Source: Anaeroglomus sp964630775
GTDB lineage: Bacteria > Planctomycetota > Phycisphaerae > Sedimentisphaerales > Anaerohalosphaeraceae
Direction: 5' to 3'
Length of the DNA stretch: 64,000 nucleotides
NCBI GenBank assembly: GCA_964630775.1
Contig: CAZVYY010000005.1
Span: 73,209 to 137,208, forward strand
The translations under genes were made by a program, and so were the position numbers. The notes below the pieces were generated by a model, which was not told the origin of the DNA, ran no database searches, and worked only from the letters and a program-made list of their open reading frames with translations. Shown here one piece after another: positions 1 through 8,213 of the stretch (positions are counted from its first letter, which is position 1; every line of letters starts with the position of its first letter).

Positions 1-40
1 CAGGTGAGGTTCTTATATGTAACTACTAGGAGGCTTTGGA

Positions 41-2005
41 ATGAAAAAATTTCTCGAAGAAGCAGCGAATCAAAATCACCCACTAAGGGCACTGAAGGGA
101 TTTATCGAAAAGGAAGAAGCTTTTGAAAAAAGCAAACAGTATGAGCAAATGCGTTTTGTTGGTTATGTTCTTGAGATAGGATACGATGAAATAACGATTA
201 TAACCAGTGACCCTTATAAAGTAGCAGTTGGAGGAATTCCGAGAAATTCATTGTTGATTATGTGTCCCTCGTCTTTTGACAGCAATAAGGCTTCGATTCC
301 GCCTCATTTTACACTATTGAGAGTATTAGACGCAGCACCTACCCCGCTATCAGGGGAAGTGCAACAAACATACTTTGAACTGCAAAAGAAGTCAATGCCG
401 GAATTAGATATATTCACACAAAGTGAATTACAGTGGGGAGCGTTAAAAACGGGTGTTCTTGGAATGTTCTATCCTCACCCCGAAAAAACCGATACGATAG
501 AATTTTCTGGTGACTTGAATAATTTTGTTAGTGCTCATAAATATAAGATATATGCTCCAGATGACACCTTATTAAATCTGGTTAGTAATTCGCTTGTGCC
601 TGAAGATAATAGATTTATGGTAGGCAAATTGAGATTGACCGAATGCAGATTGCCCCTGCCGAATACAAAGCAGCCTGATGTTGATATTTATGTATCGACG
701 ACTGATTTTATGGGGGCGCGAACTGCCATGTTTGGCAAAACGCGTTTAGGAAAAAGCAATGTCGTTAAATTAATTGTGCAAAGCATAATCGAAACAACAA
801 AAGAAACAAAAAATGTTGGACAGATAATATTTGATATAAATGGAGAATATGCAAACGATAATCCACAAGACGATAATAAGTCAATTGCGAGCATATACCC
901 TGAAATATGTGTTGTGTATGCATTAACAAAAAAAGAGGCCACTAAATCCAAGCCATTGAAGCTTGATTTTTATGAGCATACAAGCAGTTCTCATCGTATT
1001 CTTGCAACACTATTGCAAGAAGCTGGTCGTTCTTCAATCTATGTCGAAAGATTTCTTTCTGTCGAGATCCCTATCTTAGAAAAACTAAAAGATATGCCTC
1101 AGAATGAAAAACTTAGGGCGAAAAGAAAAATACTACTTTATTGGGCAATATTAAAAAAAGCAGGTTTTGATGTTAACGAAGAAAAATTAAAGAGCAAGAT
1201 GGATATTAATCCAAATCTAAACGATAAATCTATGGAAAAAGTATTTGGTAATGAGAAGGCAAAGTGGTCTACGATTAATTCACTTGATCATCTAATATCT
1301 TTTTTTGAAAAGGTTATTGATGCCGATAGAAGCGAAAAACTGCCAAGTTCATCAACAGGAAAAACTTTATTTGATGCCGATGATGAAGCATTATTTGGCT
1401 TCTTGAAACCAACATCGACTATTGGGGCTGGTCCGGCGCTACTCCAAAGTTACAGGAAGTATCATGATATAAAAGCAGGTAATTTTGTTGAAGAGATACT
1501 GTCTGAGCTTGATAAGGGAATGACTGTAATTTTAGATCTTGGTAATGCGAATGAAGAAGTGATGCAGTATTTTTCCAGAGAATTATCTTTGGCGGTGTTT
1601 AGACACCAAACAACTAAATTCACAAGTAATAGTTTGGGTAATCACTATATTCAACTTTATTTTGAAGAAGCTCATAACCTATTTAAAGATAATGATAATA
1701 GTGACGATACGGCTATTTACAGACGATTTGCAAAAGAGGGTGCAAAATATCATATAGGAATGGTCTATTCAACACAATCTCCAACAACAATAAACACAGA
1801 TCTTTTGGCTCAAACTGAGAACTTCTTTGTTGCTCATTTAGCATCACAAGATGATGTTAATAGACTTGCAAAGGTGAATGTTGCGTATGATAGTCTCAAA
1901 GAAGATATCCTTAGGGCTAAAACGCAAGGGTATATAAGGATGTTGACTCGCTCACATCGTTTTGTGGTTTCAATGCAAGCAAAACGATTTAGTCCTGTTC
2001 AGTAG
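41..2005 (+). CDS. herA: HerA-like hexameric DNA-translocating ATPase (DUF87 type)
   Basis: Predicted P-loop ATPase of the HerA/FtsK class, which in known systems pumps or unwinds DNA for a partner nuclease. The Walker A is GKTRLGKS (residues 232-239), followed by a FDINGEY motif typical of HerA/DUF87. The Walker B is LYFEEAHNLF (around 539-548, E542/E543). The C-terminal TQSPTTINTDLLAQTENFF stretch matches the sensor/arginine-finger end of the family. The start has a good AGGAGG ribosome site 8 bases upstream. The stop lies 14 bases before the NurA-like gene, so the two form an operon. The DNA is clearly AT-rich against the GC-rich genes beyond 3437, suggesting transfer. A long insert (about residues 290-480) separates the Walker motifs. 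It could serve repair or phage defence; the sequence alone does not decide. Confidence 0.85.
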   Translation: MKKFLEEAANQNHPLRALKGFIEKEEAFEKSKQYEQMRFVGYVLEIGYDEITIITSDPYKVAVGGIPRNSLLIMCPSSFDSNKASIPPHFTLLRVLDAAPTPLSGEVQQTYFELQKKSMPELDIFTQSELQWGALKTGVLGMFYPHPEKTDTIEFSGDLNNFVSAHKYKIYAPDDTLLNLVSNSLVPEDNRFMVGKLRLTECRLPLPNTKQPDVDIYVSTTDFMGARTAMFGKTRLGKSNVVKLIVQSIIETTKETKNVGQIIFDINGEYANDNPQDDNKSIASIYPEICVVYALTKKEATKSKPLKLDFYEHTSSSHRILATLLQEAGRSSIYVERFLSVEIPILEKLKDMPQNEKLRAKRKILLYWAILKKAGFDVNEEKLKSKMDINPNLNDKSMEKVFGNEKAKWSTINSLDHLISFFEKVIDADRSEKLPSSSTGKTLFDADDEALFGFLKPTSTIGAGPALLQSYRKYHDIKAGNFVEEILSELDKGMTVILDLGNANEEVMQYFSRELSLAVFRHQTTKFTSNSLGNHYIQLYFEEAHNLFKDNDNSDDTAIYRRFAKEGAKYHIGMVYSTQSPTTINTDLLAQTENFFVAHLASQDDVNRLAKVNVAYDSLKEDILRAKTQGYIRMLTRSHRFVVSMQAKRFSPVQ

Positions 2006-2019
2006 AAGGGGGAGGATGT

Positions 2020-3345
2020 ATGCCATATCAACAGACAAATCGGATGCCGGGAGAACGAGCAAGCAAGATTGGTCATTTAGAAGTCATTCAAAGTCCATTG
2101 GTTCAAAAATTATGCCAGAATTTTCAAGACCCTGAGCATCTGCCAATCGTTGCGCAAACAAAATGGCAGTCTCTGCCTGAAAATGGGAAAGAACAGAAGA
2201 TAATTTTTTCATCAGATGGCTCTATCCAAGTGATTGAAAATCGACAGCCTCCTCATAAGGCAATCGCTTTTGTGAAAACAGTCTTGTTCAAAGTAGATCA
2301 ATATGCTCTTTCAAAGCTCGACAATGAAACACCTAATCCATTTGCTATTCGCGACATAATGAAAGATTCGGCCTTGTTTCACTCTACTGCATTTCCTTTG
2401 CGGCATGTTGTTGTGCCGGGGAAATCCACATATCATGCAGTCAGGGGAATCATTTATGAATCGATCAAAGATAAAGGGTTAAATGGAGCTTTAGATGGGG
2501 CTATGATGGATACACTAAAATGGATAGCTTTTGAAAAATGGGCTTCTGCTCCTAAACAAAAGCTTGAAGAATTTGGTTGCCCGCATTGCCATGATAATGT
2601 TGCAACTTTGCCTTATGACCAAGAAAAAGGCATTTGTCCTGGGTGTAAGAATGAAATATACATAACAGATATGTTTGGGCTTCATCTGAATATGAAGGAC
2701 GATTATGCGCCAACTCAAGTGGCTTCTGACTATATGTCTGTATCCGAAACATTGATGATATTTACTCCGATCAAATATTTCTGGGAGAATAACAAAGAAG
2801 CATTAAAAAATTGCCTTCTTGTTAAAGACGGGCCATTATCGCTTAGAGCAACATTAGCAAAAATGGCTGCACCGATAAGAAGATTTTTTGATTATGCCAA
2901 ACAAAATGGTGTTGAAGTTGCAATGATTGGGCAAGAAAAATCAGGGGCATTTTATGATCATTTGCAATTAATAGGGAAAAACGCTCCAAATTACTCAATA
3001 TTCATACCAGATAATAACTATATACGGGATGAAATACAACATTCAAATCTAAACGGTGTTTACGGTAGAGACACTAATTATGGGGCAAAAACATTCATAA
3101 AATACAATGACTACCATAAGATGGTTATAAATATTCCAACAGGCAAAAAGGGGGAATATGTAGAAAATCCTTCTTTGACAAATTTGATTGCGATAGAAAA
3201 GATTGCAGCGACATTGCCAAAAATATTGAGCAATCGTTTTGAAGGGGCATTATTGCCTGTTGAACTTGCTAATGGAATAGCGTCTTTATCTACATATCCT
3301 TCGGCAAAAGTATTGGAGTTGTTTTCAACAAAGAAAGAAAGTTAA
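2020..3345 (+). CDS. NurA-like nuclease with inserted zinc ribbon, HerA partner
   Basis: Likely the nuclease partner of the upstream HerA ATPase. It shows the NurA pattern: an early acidic strand SSDGS (D66), a second acidic strand VKDGPL (D270), a GQEKSG segment (around 306-311) and a C-terminal DYHKMVINIPTG / NLIAIEKIAATLP end. In NurA these aspartates hold the metal ions. Between the two acidic strands sits a four-cysteine zinc ribbon, CPHC (187-190) and CPGC (206-209), which I do not expect in classical archaeal NurA and which may grip DNA or a partner. Length is 441 residues, somewhat above usual NurA size. A clear GGGGGAGG ribosome site precedes the ATG. It shares the AT-rich composition and operon of the HerA gene. 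The nuclease call is by motif reading only. Confidence 0.65.
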   Translation: MPYQQTNRMPGERASKIGHLEVIQSPLVQKLCQNFQDPEHLPIVAQTKWQSLPENGKEQKIIFSSDGSIQVIENRQPPHKAIAFVKTVLFKVDQYALSKLDNETPNPFAIRDIMKDSALFHSTAFPLRHVVVPGKSTYHAVRGIIYESIKDKGLNGALDGAMMDTLKWIAFEKWASAPKQKLEEFGCPHCHDNVATLPYDQEKGICPGCKNEIYITDMFGLHLNMKDDYAPTQVASDYMSVSETLMIFTPIKYFWENNKEALKNCLLVKDGPLSLRATLAKMAAPIRRFFDYAKQNGVEVAMIGQEKSGAFYDHLQLIGKNAPNYSIFIPDNNYIRDEIQHSNLNGVYGRDTNYGAKTFIKYNDYHKMVINIPTGKKGEYVENPSLTNLIAIEKIAATLPKILSNRFEGALLPVELANGIASLSTYPSAKVLELFSTKKES

Positions 3346-3351
3346 ACTTAC

Positions 3352-3378
3352 CAGTTATTCGGAATTTCCGAATGACTG
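3352..3378. terminator. 27-nt near-perfect palindrome ending the AT-rich island
   Basis: Thirteen base pairs around a single central T, broken only by one G-T wobble. It starts six bases after the stop of the NurA-like gene. No T run follows, so it may be a rho-independent-like hairpin, a protein-binding palindrome or a junction mark. It separates the AT-rich operon from the convergent aroDE gene. Confidence 0.5.
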
Positions 3379-3436
3379 CTTCTGATGGAAAGGCATCTGT
3401 ATTTCCTCAGTTCTCTCTGTGGCAAAGAAGGGGATT

Positions 3437-4975
3437 TCAGGAATATACCACGTTGCGGATCGTGGCTTCGTCGGCTTCGCGGCCGGTGTAGATGCGGTAT
3501 TGGGCGATGGCCTGGCGGATGAACATTTCAGTGCCGTTGACGACGCGGCAGCCTGCGGCGGCGGCTTCTTTGAGGAATCGCGTTTCGCGCGGGGTGTAGA
3601 TGGTGTCGAAGGCGGTCATGTGGGGTTTGAACCATTCTGCCGGCAGGGGCGATGCGTCCACATTGGGGGCCATGCCGATGCTGGTGCAGTTGATGACGAT
3701 ATCGGCGTCGAGAGAGGCCAGCGTCTCGAGGCCTGCACTGCGGCAGCGGTATTCTTCGGCCAGGTGTCTGGCCTTGCTTTCGGTGCGGTTATAGATGGTC
3801 ACTTCGGCGCCGGCATCGACCAGCCCGGCCACGACTGCCCGCGAGACTCCGCCGGCCCCGATGACGGCGGCCTTCTTGCTGTGGAGCTGGTGGCGTTCGA
3901 TGCCGAGTGCCTCCGTCAGGGCGTCCATCGCCCCGATGTAGTCGGTGTTATAGGCGGTAATGATTCCATTACATCCGATTTTGAGCGTATTGGCGGCCCC
4001 GATGGTCACGGCCAGCGGCTCGACGTATTCGCCCTTGCCGCTGACATAGTTGATCGCGTGGGTCTTGTGGGGGATGGTGACGCTGAAGCCGGCGAAGTTC
4101 ATCCACGGCCTGCGGAGCACGTTGTCGAGGAATGCGTCCAGCCCCTCGCGTTCATCCTGCACCCAGAAGGGCAGATACAGGGCGTTGAGGTTGTCTTTGG
4201 TAAAGCAGGCGTTGAAGACGGCCGGGCTGAGCGAGTGGCCGACCGGGTCGCCGATGACGCCGAGGATATCGGTGCGGGCGTTGATGCTGTCCCAGCGGAA
4301 GGATTGGCGGAGTTTGCGGACAGACCACTGGCCGGGCGCGGTGGCCTGCTGGTCGTCGAGTGCGGCGAAGGTCAGGAAGGCACCGAGCTTTTTGGCCAGG
4401 ATGCGGCTGATGGCACCGGCCGGACCCATCGCGAAGGTGATGGTGTCGGCGTCCTTGTCCTTGAGCAGGTCGAAGGCGGCAAAGCAATCGTTGATGTGTC
4501 TGGCGGTGTAGATGAGCTTGGGGATTGCCTGCGGGCAAGCCGTGCGGATGGATTCGTACAGCAGCGGCAGGTCGTCGAAGGTGCCCTCGAACTGGTGGGC
4601 CGACAGAATCAGCCGGGTCTGGGGGCGGGCGGCCAGGGCTGCGAGAATGGCCGCTTTGGCGGGGCCGGTGAAGTTGGCGAATTCGCAATCGACGAATTCG
4701 ACGCCGGCGGTGATGGCTTCGACGAGGATTTTGGTTCGGATTTTCTGCGACCAGGTGCCGATGCCGCCTTCGGCCATGTCCCGACAGGTCAGGATGGTCG
4801 GCAGGTGGGTCTGGCGGGCGGCCGCGAGGATGGGGGCGACGGCTTCGGGGGTCAGGTTGTCGAGATAATCGACCCGCAATTCGAGCATCTCGGCGCCGGC
4901 CTGGGAGGCCTCGGCGAGCCGCTGCTCGAACTGCGATAAATTCCGTCCAGAAATAGAAACTGCCAGATAAGTCAT
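3437..4975 (-). CDS. aroDE: Bifunctional 3-dehydroquinate dehydratase / shikimate dehydrogenase
   Basis: Fusion of two consecutive shikimate-pathway enzymes, cytoplasmic. Residues 1-220 are a type I dehydroquinase: SAHQFEGT carries the catalytic histidine, PKLIYTA the Schiff-base lysine, and MGPAGAISR and APGQWSV are family signatures. Residues 240-505 are shikimate dehydrogenase: GDPVGHSLSP binds shikimate, TIPHK carries the catalytic lysine, NTDYIGA the aspartate, and GAGGVSRAVV is the NADPH-binding loop. Length of 512 is right for a fusion. The start ATG sits in the loop of a 14-bp perfect inverted repeat (4959-4996). No other plausible in-frame start is near, so expression may be controlled by this hairpin. 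The other shikimate genes lie 35 kb away at 39000-43573. Confidence 0.93.
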   Translation of the reverse strand: MTYLAVSISGRNLSQFEQRLAEASQAGAEMLELRVDYLDNLTPEAVAPILAAARQTHLPTILTCRDMAEGGIGTWSQKIRTKILVEAITAGVEFVDCEFANFTGPAKAAILAALAARPQTRLILSAHQFEGTFDDLPLLYESIRTACPQAIPKLIYTARHINDCFAAFDLLKDKDADTITFAMGPAGAISRILAKKLGAFLTFAALDDQQATAPGQWSVRKLRQSFRWDSINARTDILGVIGDPVGHSLSPAVFNACFTKDNLNALYLPFWVQDEREGLDAFLDNVLRRPWMNFAGFSVTIPHKTHAINYVSGKGEYVEPLAVTIGAANTLKIGCNGIITAYNTDYIGAMDALTEALGIERHQLHSKKAAVIGAGGVSRAVVAGLVDAGAEVTIYNRTESKARHLAEEYRCRSAGLETLASLDADIVINCTSIGMAPNVDASPLPAEWFKPHMTAFDTIYTPRETRFLKEAAAAGCRVVNGTEMFIRQAIAQYRIYTGREADEATIRNVVYS

Positions 4976-4996
4976 ATCTCAAACTTATCTGGCAGT
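4959..4996 (-). promoter_or_regulatory. 14-bp perfect inverted repeat over the aroDE start codon
   Basis: ACTGCCAGATAAGT and its exact reverse complement are separated by 10 bases that contain the aroDE ATG (minus strand, 4975..4973). In aroDE mRNA the hairpin would hide the start codon in its loop and the first codons in its 3' arm. Seen from the upstream small gene ending at 5022, it is followed by a pyrimidine-rich stretch and could act as a terminator or attenuator. Confidence 0.6.
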
Positions 4997-5021
4997 GTGC
5001 GAAACTTCAAGCAAAAAAGGG

Positions 5022-5234
5022 TTATGCCTTCTTTTCGGCTCCCTTATCTCCCTTGTCGCATCCTTTATCACCACCGCAGCCTTCTTTGTTTTCTTTGTTG
5101 CAGCCTTTATCTTTATTTTCTTTCTGGCAGGTGCCGTCGTCTTTCTTACAGCCGCCTTCTTTGGGACAAGCAGCCATCGCAGATGTTCCAGCAACCATCA
5201 CCGCCACCAGCATTGTAATCAGCCAAGTTCTCAT
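5022..5234 (-). CDS. Small Cys/Lys/Gly-rich secreted protein
   Basis: Seventy residues. A signal peptide (MRTWLITMLVAVMVAGTSAMA) is followed by a mature part made almost only of Cys, Lys, Asp, Glu and Gly, with about eight cysteines in short CxxxxxC spacings such as GCGGDKGCDKGDKG. Such spacing suggests metal binding or disulphide cross-linking outside the cytoplasm. I do not recognise the family. An AGGAG ribosome site lies seven bases before the ATG. It sits downstream of a redoxin gene on the same strand whose own N-terminal linker has the same Cys/Lys/Asp composition (CGGEKKGCGDK), so the two probably act together. Function unknown. Confidence 0.7.
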   Translation of the reverse strand: MRTWLITMLVAVMVAGTSAMAACPKEGGCKKDDGTCQKENKDKGCNKENKEGCGGDKGCDKGDKGAEKKA

Positions 5235-5299
5235 TGTTCAATCTCCTAATTTTAGGGGTTTAATATCAAAAGATACATCTCTTTTGTTGTTGACTCTAC

Positions 5300-5328
5300 G
5301 GATACTATACTTAATAAGTTCAGTATCC
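5300..5328 (-). promoter_or_regulatory. Nested palindrome between redoxin and Cys-rich genes
   Basis: GGATACT and AGTATCC enclose a second palindrome ACTTAATAAGT. It lies just after the redoxin stop (5333) on the minus strand, so it may end that transcript or be an operator for the small gene downstream. No T run follows on the minus strand. Confidence 0.4.
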
Positions 5329-5332
5329 AGTA

Positions 5333-6253
5333 TTAATTTTCTGCGGGCGTTGGCGGATATTTTACCGAACAGCCGTAAGGCTTTACCCAGGGAGTGCTTA
5401 CGGGTTTTTCGGCCAGCAGTTCATCGACGGCTTTTTCGATATAATTGACGTAGGTTTGGTTGGCAGGGGTCTTGCCCATGGGGGCGTTATCGGCCGCACC
5501 ATGATAGACGATCCGGCCTTTGGCGTCGATGACATAGACATGCGGGGTAGTTTTGGCGCTGTAGGCCTTGCCGGTCTTGCCGTTGGTGTCCAGCAGGATG
5601 GCATAGGGCAGCTTATGCTGGGCGGCGAAGTCCTGGTTGGCCTTGGCGGTGGTGTAGTGGGTGCTGTTGACGGCAAACCAGACGACTTTCTGTCTGTCGT
5701 ATTTTTCGACCAGCTTCTTGAAGGTCTCGGCCTGGTAGTGGGCCTTGACGAAGGGGCAGTCGTAGTTGAACCATTCCAGCACGACGATCTGGCCTTTGTA
5801 GTCGGCGAGCTTGACCTCTTTGCCATCCTGGTTGGTCAGGGTAAACAGCGGGGCGGCGTTGGGGTCTTTTGGAGCGGCTTTGTCTGGGGTGGAGTCAAAC
5901 TCGGCAGCGGCCCAAAAAGAACTGCCGCCGGCAGTTCCGTCGGCGGCAGGCTTGTCACCACAACCTTTTTTCTCCCCTCCACAGGCCGAGTCATCGGTCT
6001 GCGAATTCGGTTGGGTCGTGGCGGCTTTGTTAGTGTCTTTTTTGTCTCGATCACACGCGGTTGTGTCATCTTTCTTCTTGTCGCAATCTGCGTTATTATC
6101 GGTGCTGCATGTGCTCAAGGCTTGCGTTGCGGTCATGAACGCGGCCTTGTTGTCTTTATCTTTTTTGTCGCCGCAGGTGTCGGCGAAAGATTGTGCAGTC
6201 AGCAGCAAACCAACTGAAAGCAGACCGACTATCCAGAGGGTCTTTGTCTTCAT
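5333..6253 (-). CDS. Secreted redoxin (AhpC/TSA-thioredoxin fold) with Cys-rich linker
   Basis: Predicted periplasmic or surface thioredoxin-fold protein. The start at 6253 (MKTKTLWIVGLLSVGLLL) is chosen because an AGGAAA site precedes it and it opens directly on a signal peptide; a longer frame begins at 6295. Residues 22-105 are a low-complexity Lys/Asp/Cys-rich linker. The redoxin domain follows: APLFTLTNQDGKEV, then VLEWFNYDCPFVKAHY with a single active cysteine C166 and no resolving CxxC partner, and a cis-proline region TTPHVYVID. Planctomycetes carry many such WF-x-DCPFVK redoxins. The single cysteine suggests peroxidase or thiol-oxidase-like chemistry rather than classic disulphide reduction. 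The linker resembles the neighbouring 70-residue protein. Confidence 0.8.
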   Translation of the reverse strand: MKTKTLWIVGLLSVGLLLTAQSFADTCGDKKDKDNKAAFMTATQALSTCSTDNNADCDKKKDDTTACDRDKKDTNKAATTQPNSQTDDSACGGEKKGCGDKPAADGTAGGSSFWAAAEFDSTPDKAAPKDPNAAPLFTLTNQDGKEVKLADYKGQIVVLEWFNYDCPFVKAHYQAETFKKLVEKYDRQKVVWFAVNSTHYTTAKANQDFAAQHKLPYAILLDTNGKTGKAYSAKTTPHVYVIDAKGRIVYHGAADNAPMGKTPANQTYVNYIEKAVDELLAEKPVSTPWVKPYGCSVKYPPTPAEN

Positions 6254-6550
6254 GATTGGTTTCCTTTCACTGTCCGGGCGGTTTTGGTCGCCCATCTATT
6301 CCATTGTCAAAAAGCAAATGCTTATGATGTGTATATGCGCTGCCATCGGGCGAAAAGTTCGATAAAAAAAGGGGGCGGGGTTGGGGAATCTGCGTTGAGG
6401 ATGGCGCAAGTGATTTTAAAATCTGTACTTATAGAATATTTGCTATAAGGAGCGTTTTGCGGGAGGGGCGGGTTATTATTGAAGAGGAGTTCTCCATCTT
6501 TACGATAACTATTAGGAGTGTCTTTAGACGTTAGGAAAGGATATGCTGCT

Positions 6551-7342
6551 ATGGTGGTAAAGAACGAAAAAATGAGGTTTTCCAGCAAGACGATCAAGGG
6601 TTTGATTGGTTTTGTGCTGTTTGTCACAATAGTTGGGGCGATGGCCGGGTGTACGGATCCGTACGCGCCGAAAATTGTCAGTCCTGTTGCAACGACGACG
6701 GAGGTTATCGGACATTCGGTGCAGGGTCGGCCGATAGAGTGCCATCGGTTTGGGTCGGGGCCGGAGACGATTTTGTTCCTGGCGTCGATTCACGGAAGTG
6801 AGCCGGCCGGGACGCCGCTGATGTGGAAGCTGATTGACCAGATTCAGAAGGACCGGCGGCTGCTGAACGGGCGGACGATCCTGGTGATTCCGGTGGCCAA
6901 TCCGGATGGGTATGCGCTCAAGGTGCGGGAGAATGTCAACGAGGTGGATTTGAACCGCAATTTCCCGGCGGATAACCGCATCAATATTACCGAATACGGG
7001 ACGCGGCCGCTGTCGGAGCCGGAGTCGAAGGCGCTGTATGATTTGATTTTGCAGGCTCGGCCGGCGCGGGTGGTGAGTATTCATCAGCCGCTCAAGTGCA
7101 TTGATTATGATGGGCCGGGGCAGGCGATTGCGGAGAATATGGGGCGGGTGATGCCGCTGCCGGTGACGAAGCTGGGGGCGCGGCCGGGGTCGATGGGGGC
7201 ATACGTGGGCGAGACATTGGGCATTCCGATTATCACGGTGGAACTGCTGGCGACGGATCATCGACTGACGGCCGATGAGCTGTGGGCGCGGTATGGACGC
7301 GGGCTGGTGGCGGCGATTGTGTATCCGGAAGTGCTGTATTGA
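6551..7342 (+). CDS. M14-family zinc carboxypeptidase lipoprotein (MpaA-like)
   Basis: Zinc metallopeptidase of the M14 type, related to murein peptide amidase MpaA, which trims gamma-linked peptides from murein fragments. The zinc ligands are visible: H81 and E84 in IHGSEP and H178 in SIHQP. LNRNFP is the substrate-binding NR motif, and E231 in ITVELLA is the general base. A membrane segment ends in GAMAGC, a lipobox with C34, so the protein is probably lipid-anchored. Start: the ATG at 6551 follows AGGAAAGG. The frame opens at 6518, and 6572 (MRFSSK) is also possible and gives a shorter signal. No operon partner is obvious. Confidence 0.8.
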   Translation: MVVKNEKMRFSSKTIKGLIGFVLFVTIVGAMAGCTDPYAPKIVSPVATTTEVIGHSVQGRPIECHRFGSGPETILFLASIHGSEPAGTPLMWKLIDQIQKDRRLLNGRTILVIPVANPDGYALKVRENVNEVDLNRNFPADNRINITEYGTRPLSEPESKALYDLILQARPARVVSIHQPLKCIDYDGPGQAIAENMGRVMPLPVTKLGARPGSMGAYVGETLGIPIITVELLATDHRLTADELWARYGRGLVAAIVYPEVLY

Positions 7343-7598
7343 GTTAAGAATACAAGAACCTAAGAACTCAAGAACCTTAGAATACAGGAAGGCAGGAATT
7401 GACGATTTTCGATTGCAGATGGATGATTGAGGAAAATTTTCGATTTTCCATTGCGGAAAGGGGAATTGAGGGTTCAAAATTTAGAATTTAGAATTGAGAG
7501 TTGAGAAATAAAACTCAAGGGTGGAGACTTGGGCTGCTGTAGGCGGGCGGCGGGCTGATTTTGCACGAGAATTGATTGATTGTATTCGGGAGGTAATT
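7343..7598. other. AT-rich intergenic stretch of reiterated short words
   Basis: No gene seen. The sequence is made of repeated words such as AAGAACTCAAGAACC, GATTTTCGATT, AATTTAGAATT and GAATTGAGA. Related words recur at 9541-9590 and 10198-10230. It looks like degenerate dispersed repeat sequence. Confidence 0.5.
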
Positions 7599-7626
7599 AT
7601 GGGCTGTGAGATGAATAGAGTTGGGC

Positions 7627-7968
7627 ATGGCTGGGTGTGCAAGGCATCAATTCGTTTGTCTGGAGATAATGGGGCAGGAGGTTTTGTGCCGGTTGAGTGA
7701 TTCGGAATCGGGGATTACGGTGTATTGTGATGGGACGTATCAGTGGCAGCAGAATTACGGGATGCCGCGAATGCGTGCCGGGTGTGTGCCGGCGGAGTAT
7801 CTGATGATGATTAAGGCGTCTGTGGGGCAGGATCGTCGTTTTCGTGATGTGGGCGGGGTGCCGGTATATACGTATTCGAATGCCGACAGCTTTACCGCTC
7901 ATCCGCAGGGCGTGGGGGAACTGCTGGCGTATGTGTGGCAGGAGCAAAACGAGGATGGGGTTGAATGA
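7627..7968 (+). CDS. Hypothetical protein, start uncertain
   Basis: Open frame of about 114 residues with base use like neighbouring genes, but no motif I recognise. No signal peptide or membrane segment. Two cysteines lie in the first half (LCRL, VYCDG) and the C-terminal half is polar. The start is not clear: ATG 7627 has a weak ribosome site and ATG 7669 has GGAG very close. The best ribosome site (GGGAGGT at 7588) serves an ATG at 7599 in another frame, which stops at 7700. That pattern could mean a frameshifted gene. Treat the reading frame as likely and the function as unknown. Confidence 0.4.
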   Translation: MAGCARHQFVCLEIMGQEVLCRLSDSESGITVYCDGTYQWQQNYGMPRMRAGCVPAEYLMMIKASVGQDRRFRDVGGVPVYTYSNADSFTAHPQGVGELLAYVWQEQNEDGVE

Positions 7969-8024
7969 AAATGGTGTGGGCTGGTGAAAAAGCATGAAAT
8001 GTCAGTCGGGACGGAGGGTGTGAA

Positions 8025-8094
8025 TGTGTCGCCCCGCTGGGGCTTGGGGGGGGCGAGCGAGTGCTTTCCGGGCGTTTCCACGCCCGGCTATTTT
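8025..8094 (+). repeat. 70-nt hairpin repeat, copy 1
   Basis: Begins TGTGTCGCC, has a GGGGCTT core and ends in the hairpin CCGGGCG-TTTCCA-CGCCCGG (8068-8087) followed by CTATTTT. A second copy lies at 11560-11626. The element sits just upstream of the REP/transposase unit. The hairpin with its T run may also end transcription of the gene at 7627. Confidence 0.65.
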
Positions 8095-8213
8095 GTTGCG
8101 TTCCTCCGGAACTTAGAAATAATGAGTCCGGCTGCAAGGTGAGAAAAATGAGCGTAGCTGAAGCTTCCAGCTTCAGAGGGTGACAAGGGGAGGAATGCGA
8201 TATGAAGAAAGAA

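Noticed and set aside
3419..4939. Plus-strand open frame of 506 codons opposite aroDE
   Set aside because: It is the shadow of a GC-rich gene. The minus-strand protein has both enzyme domains complete, while the plus translation is low-complexity Gly/Ala/Val without motifs.
7599..7700. 33-residue gene with the best ribosome site in its area
   Set aside because: It stops quickly, has no family features and overlaps the longer frame at 7627. Kept only as a hint of a possible frameshift.
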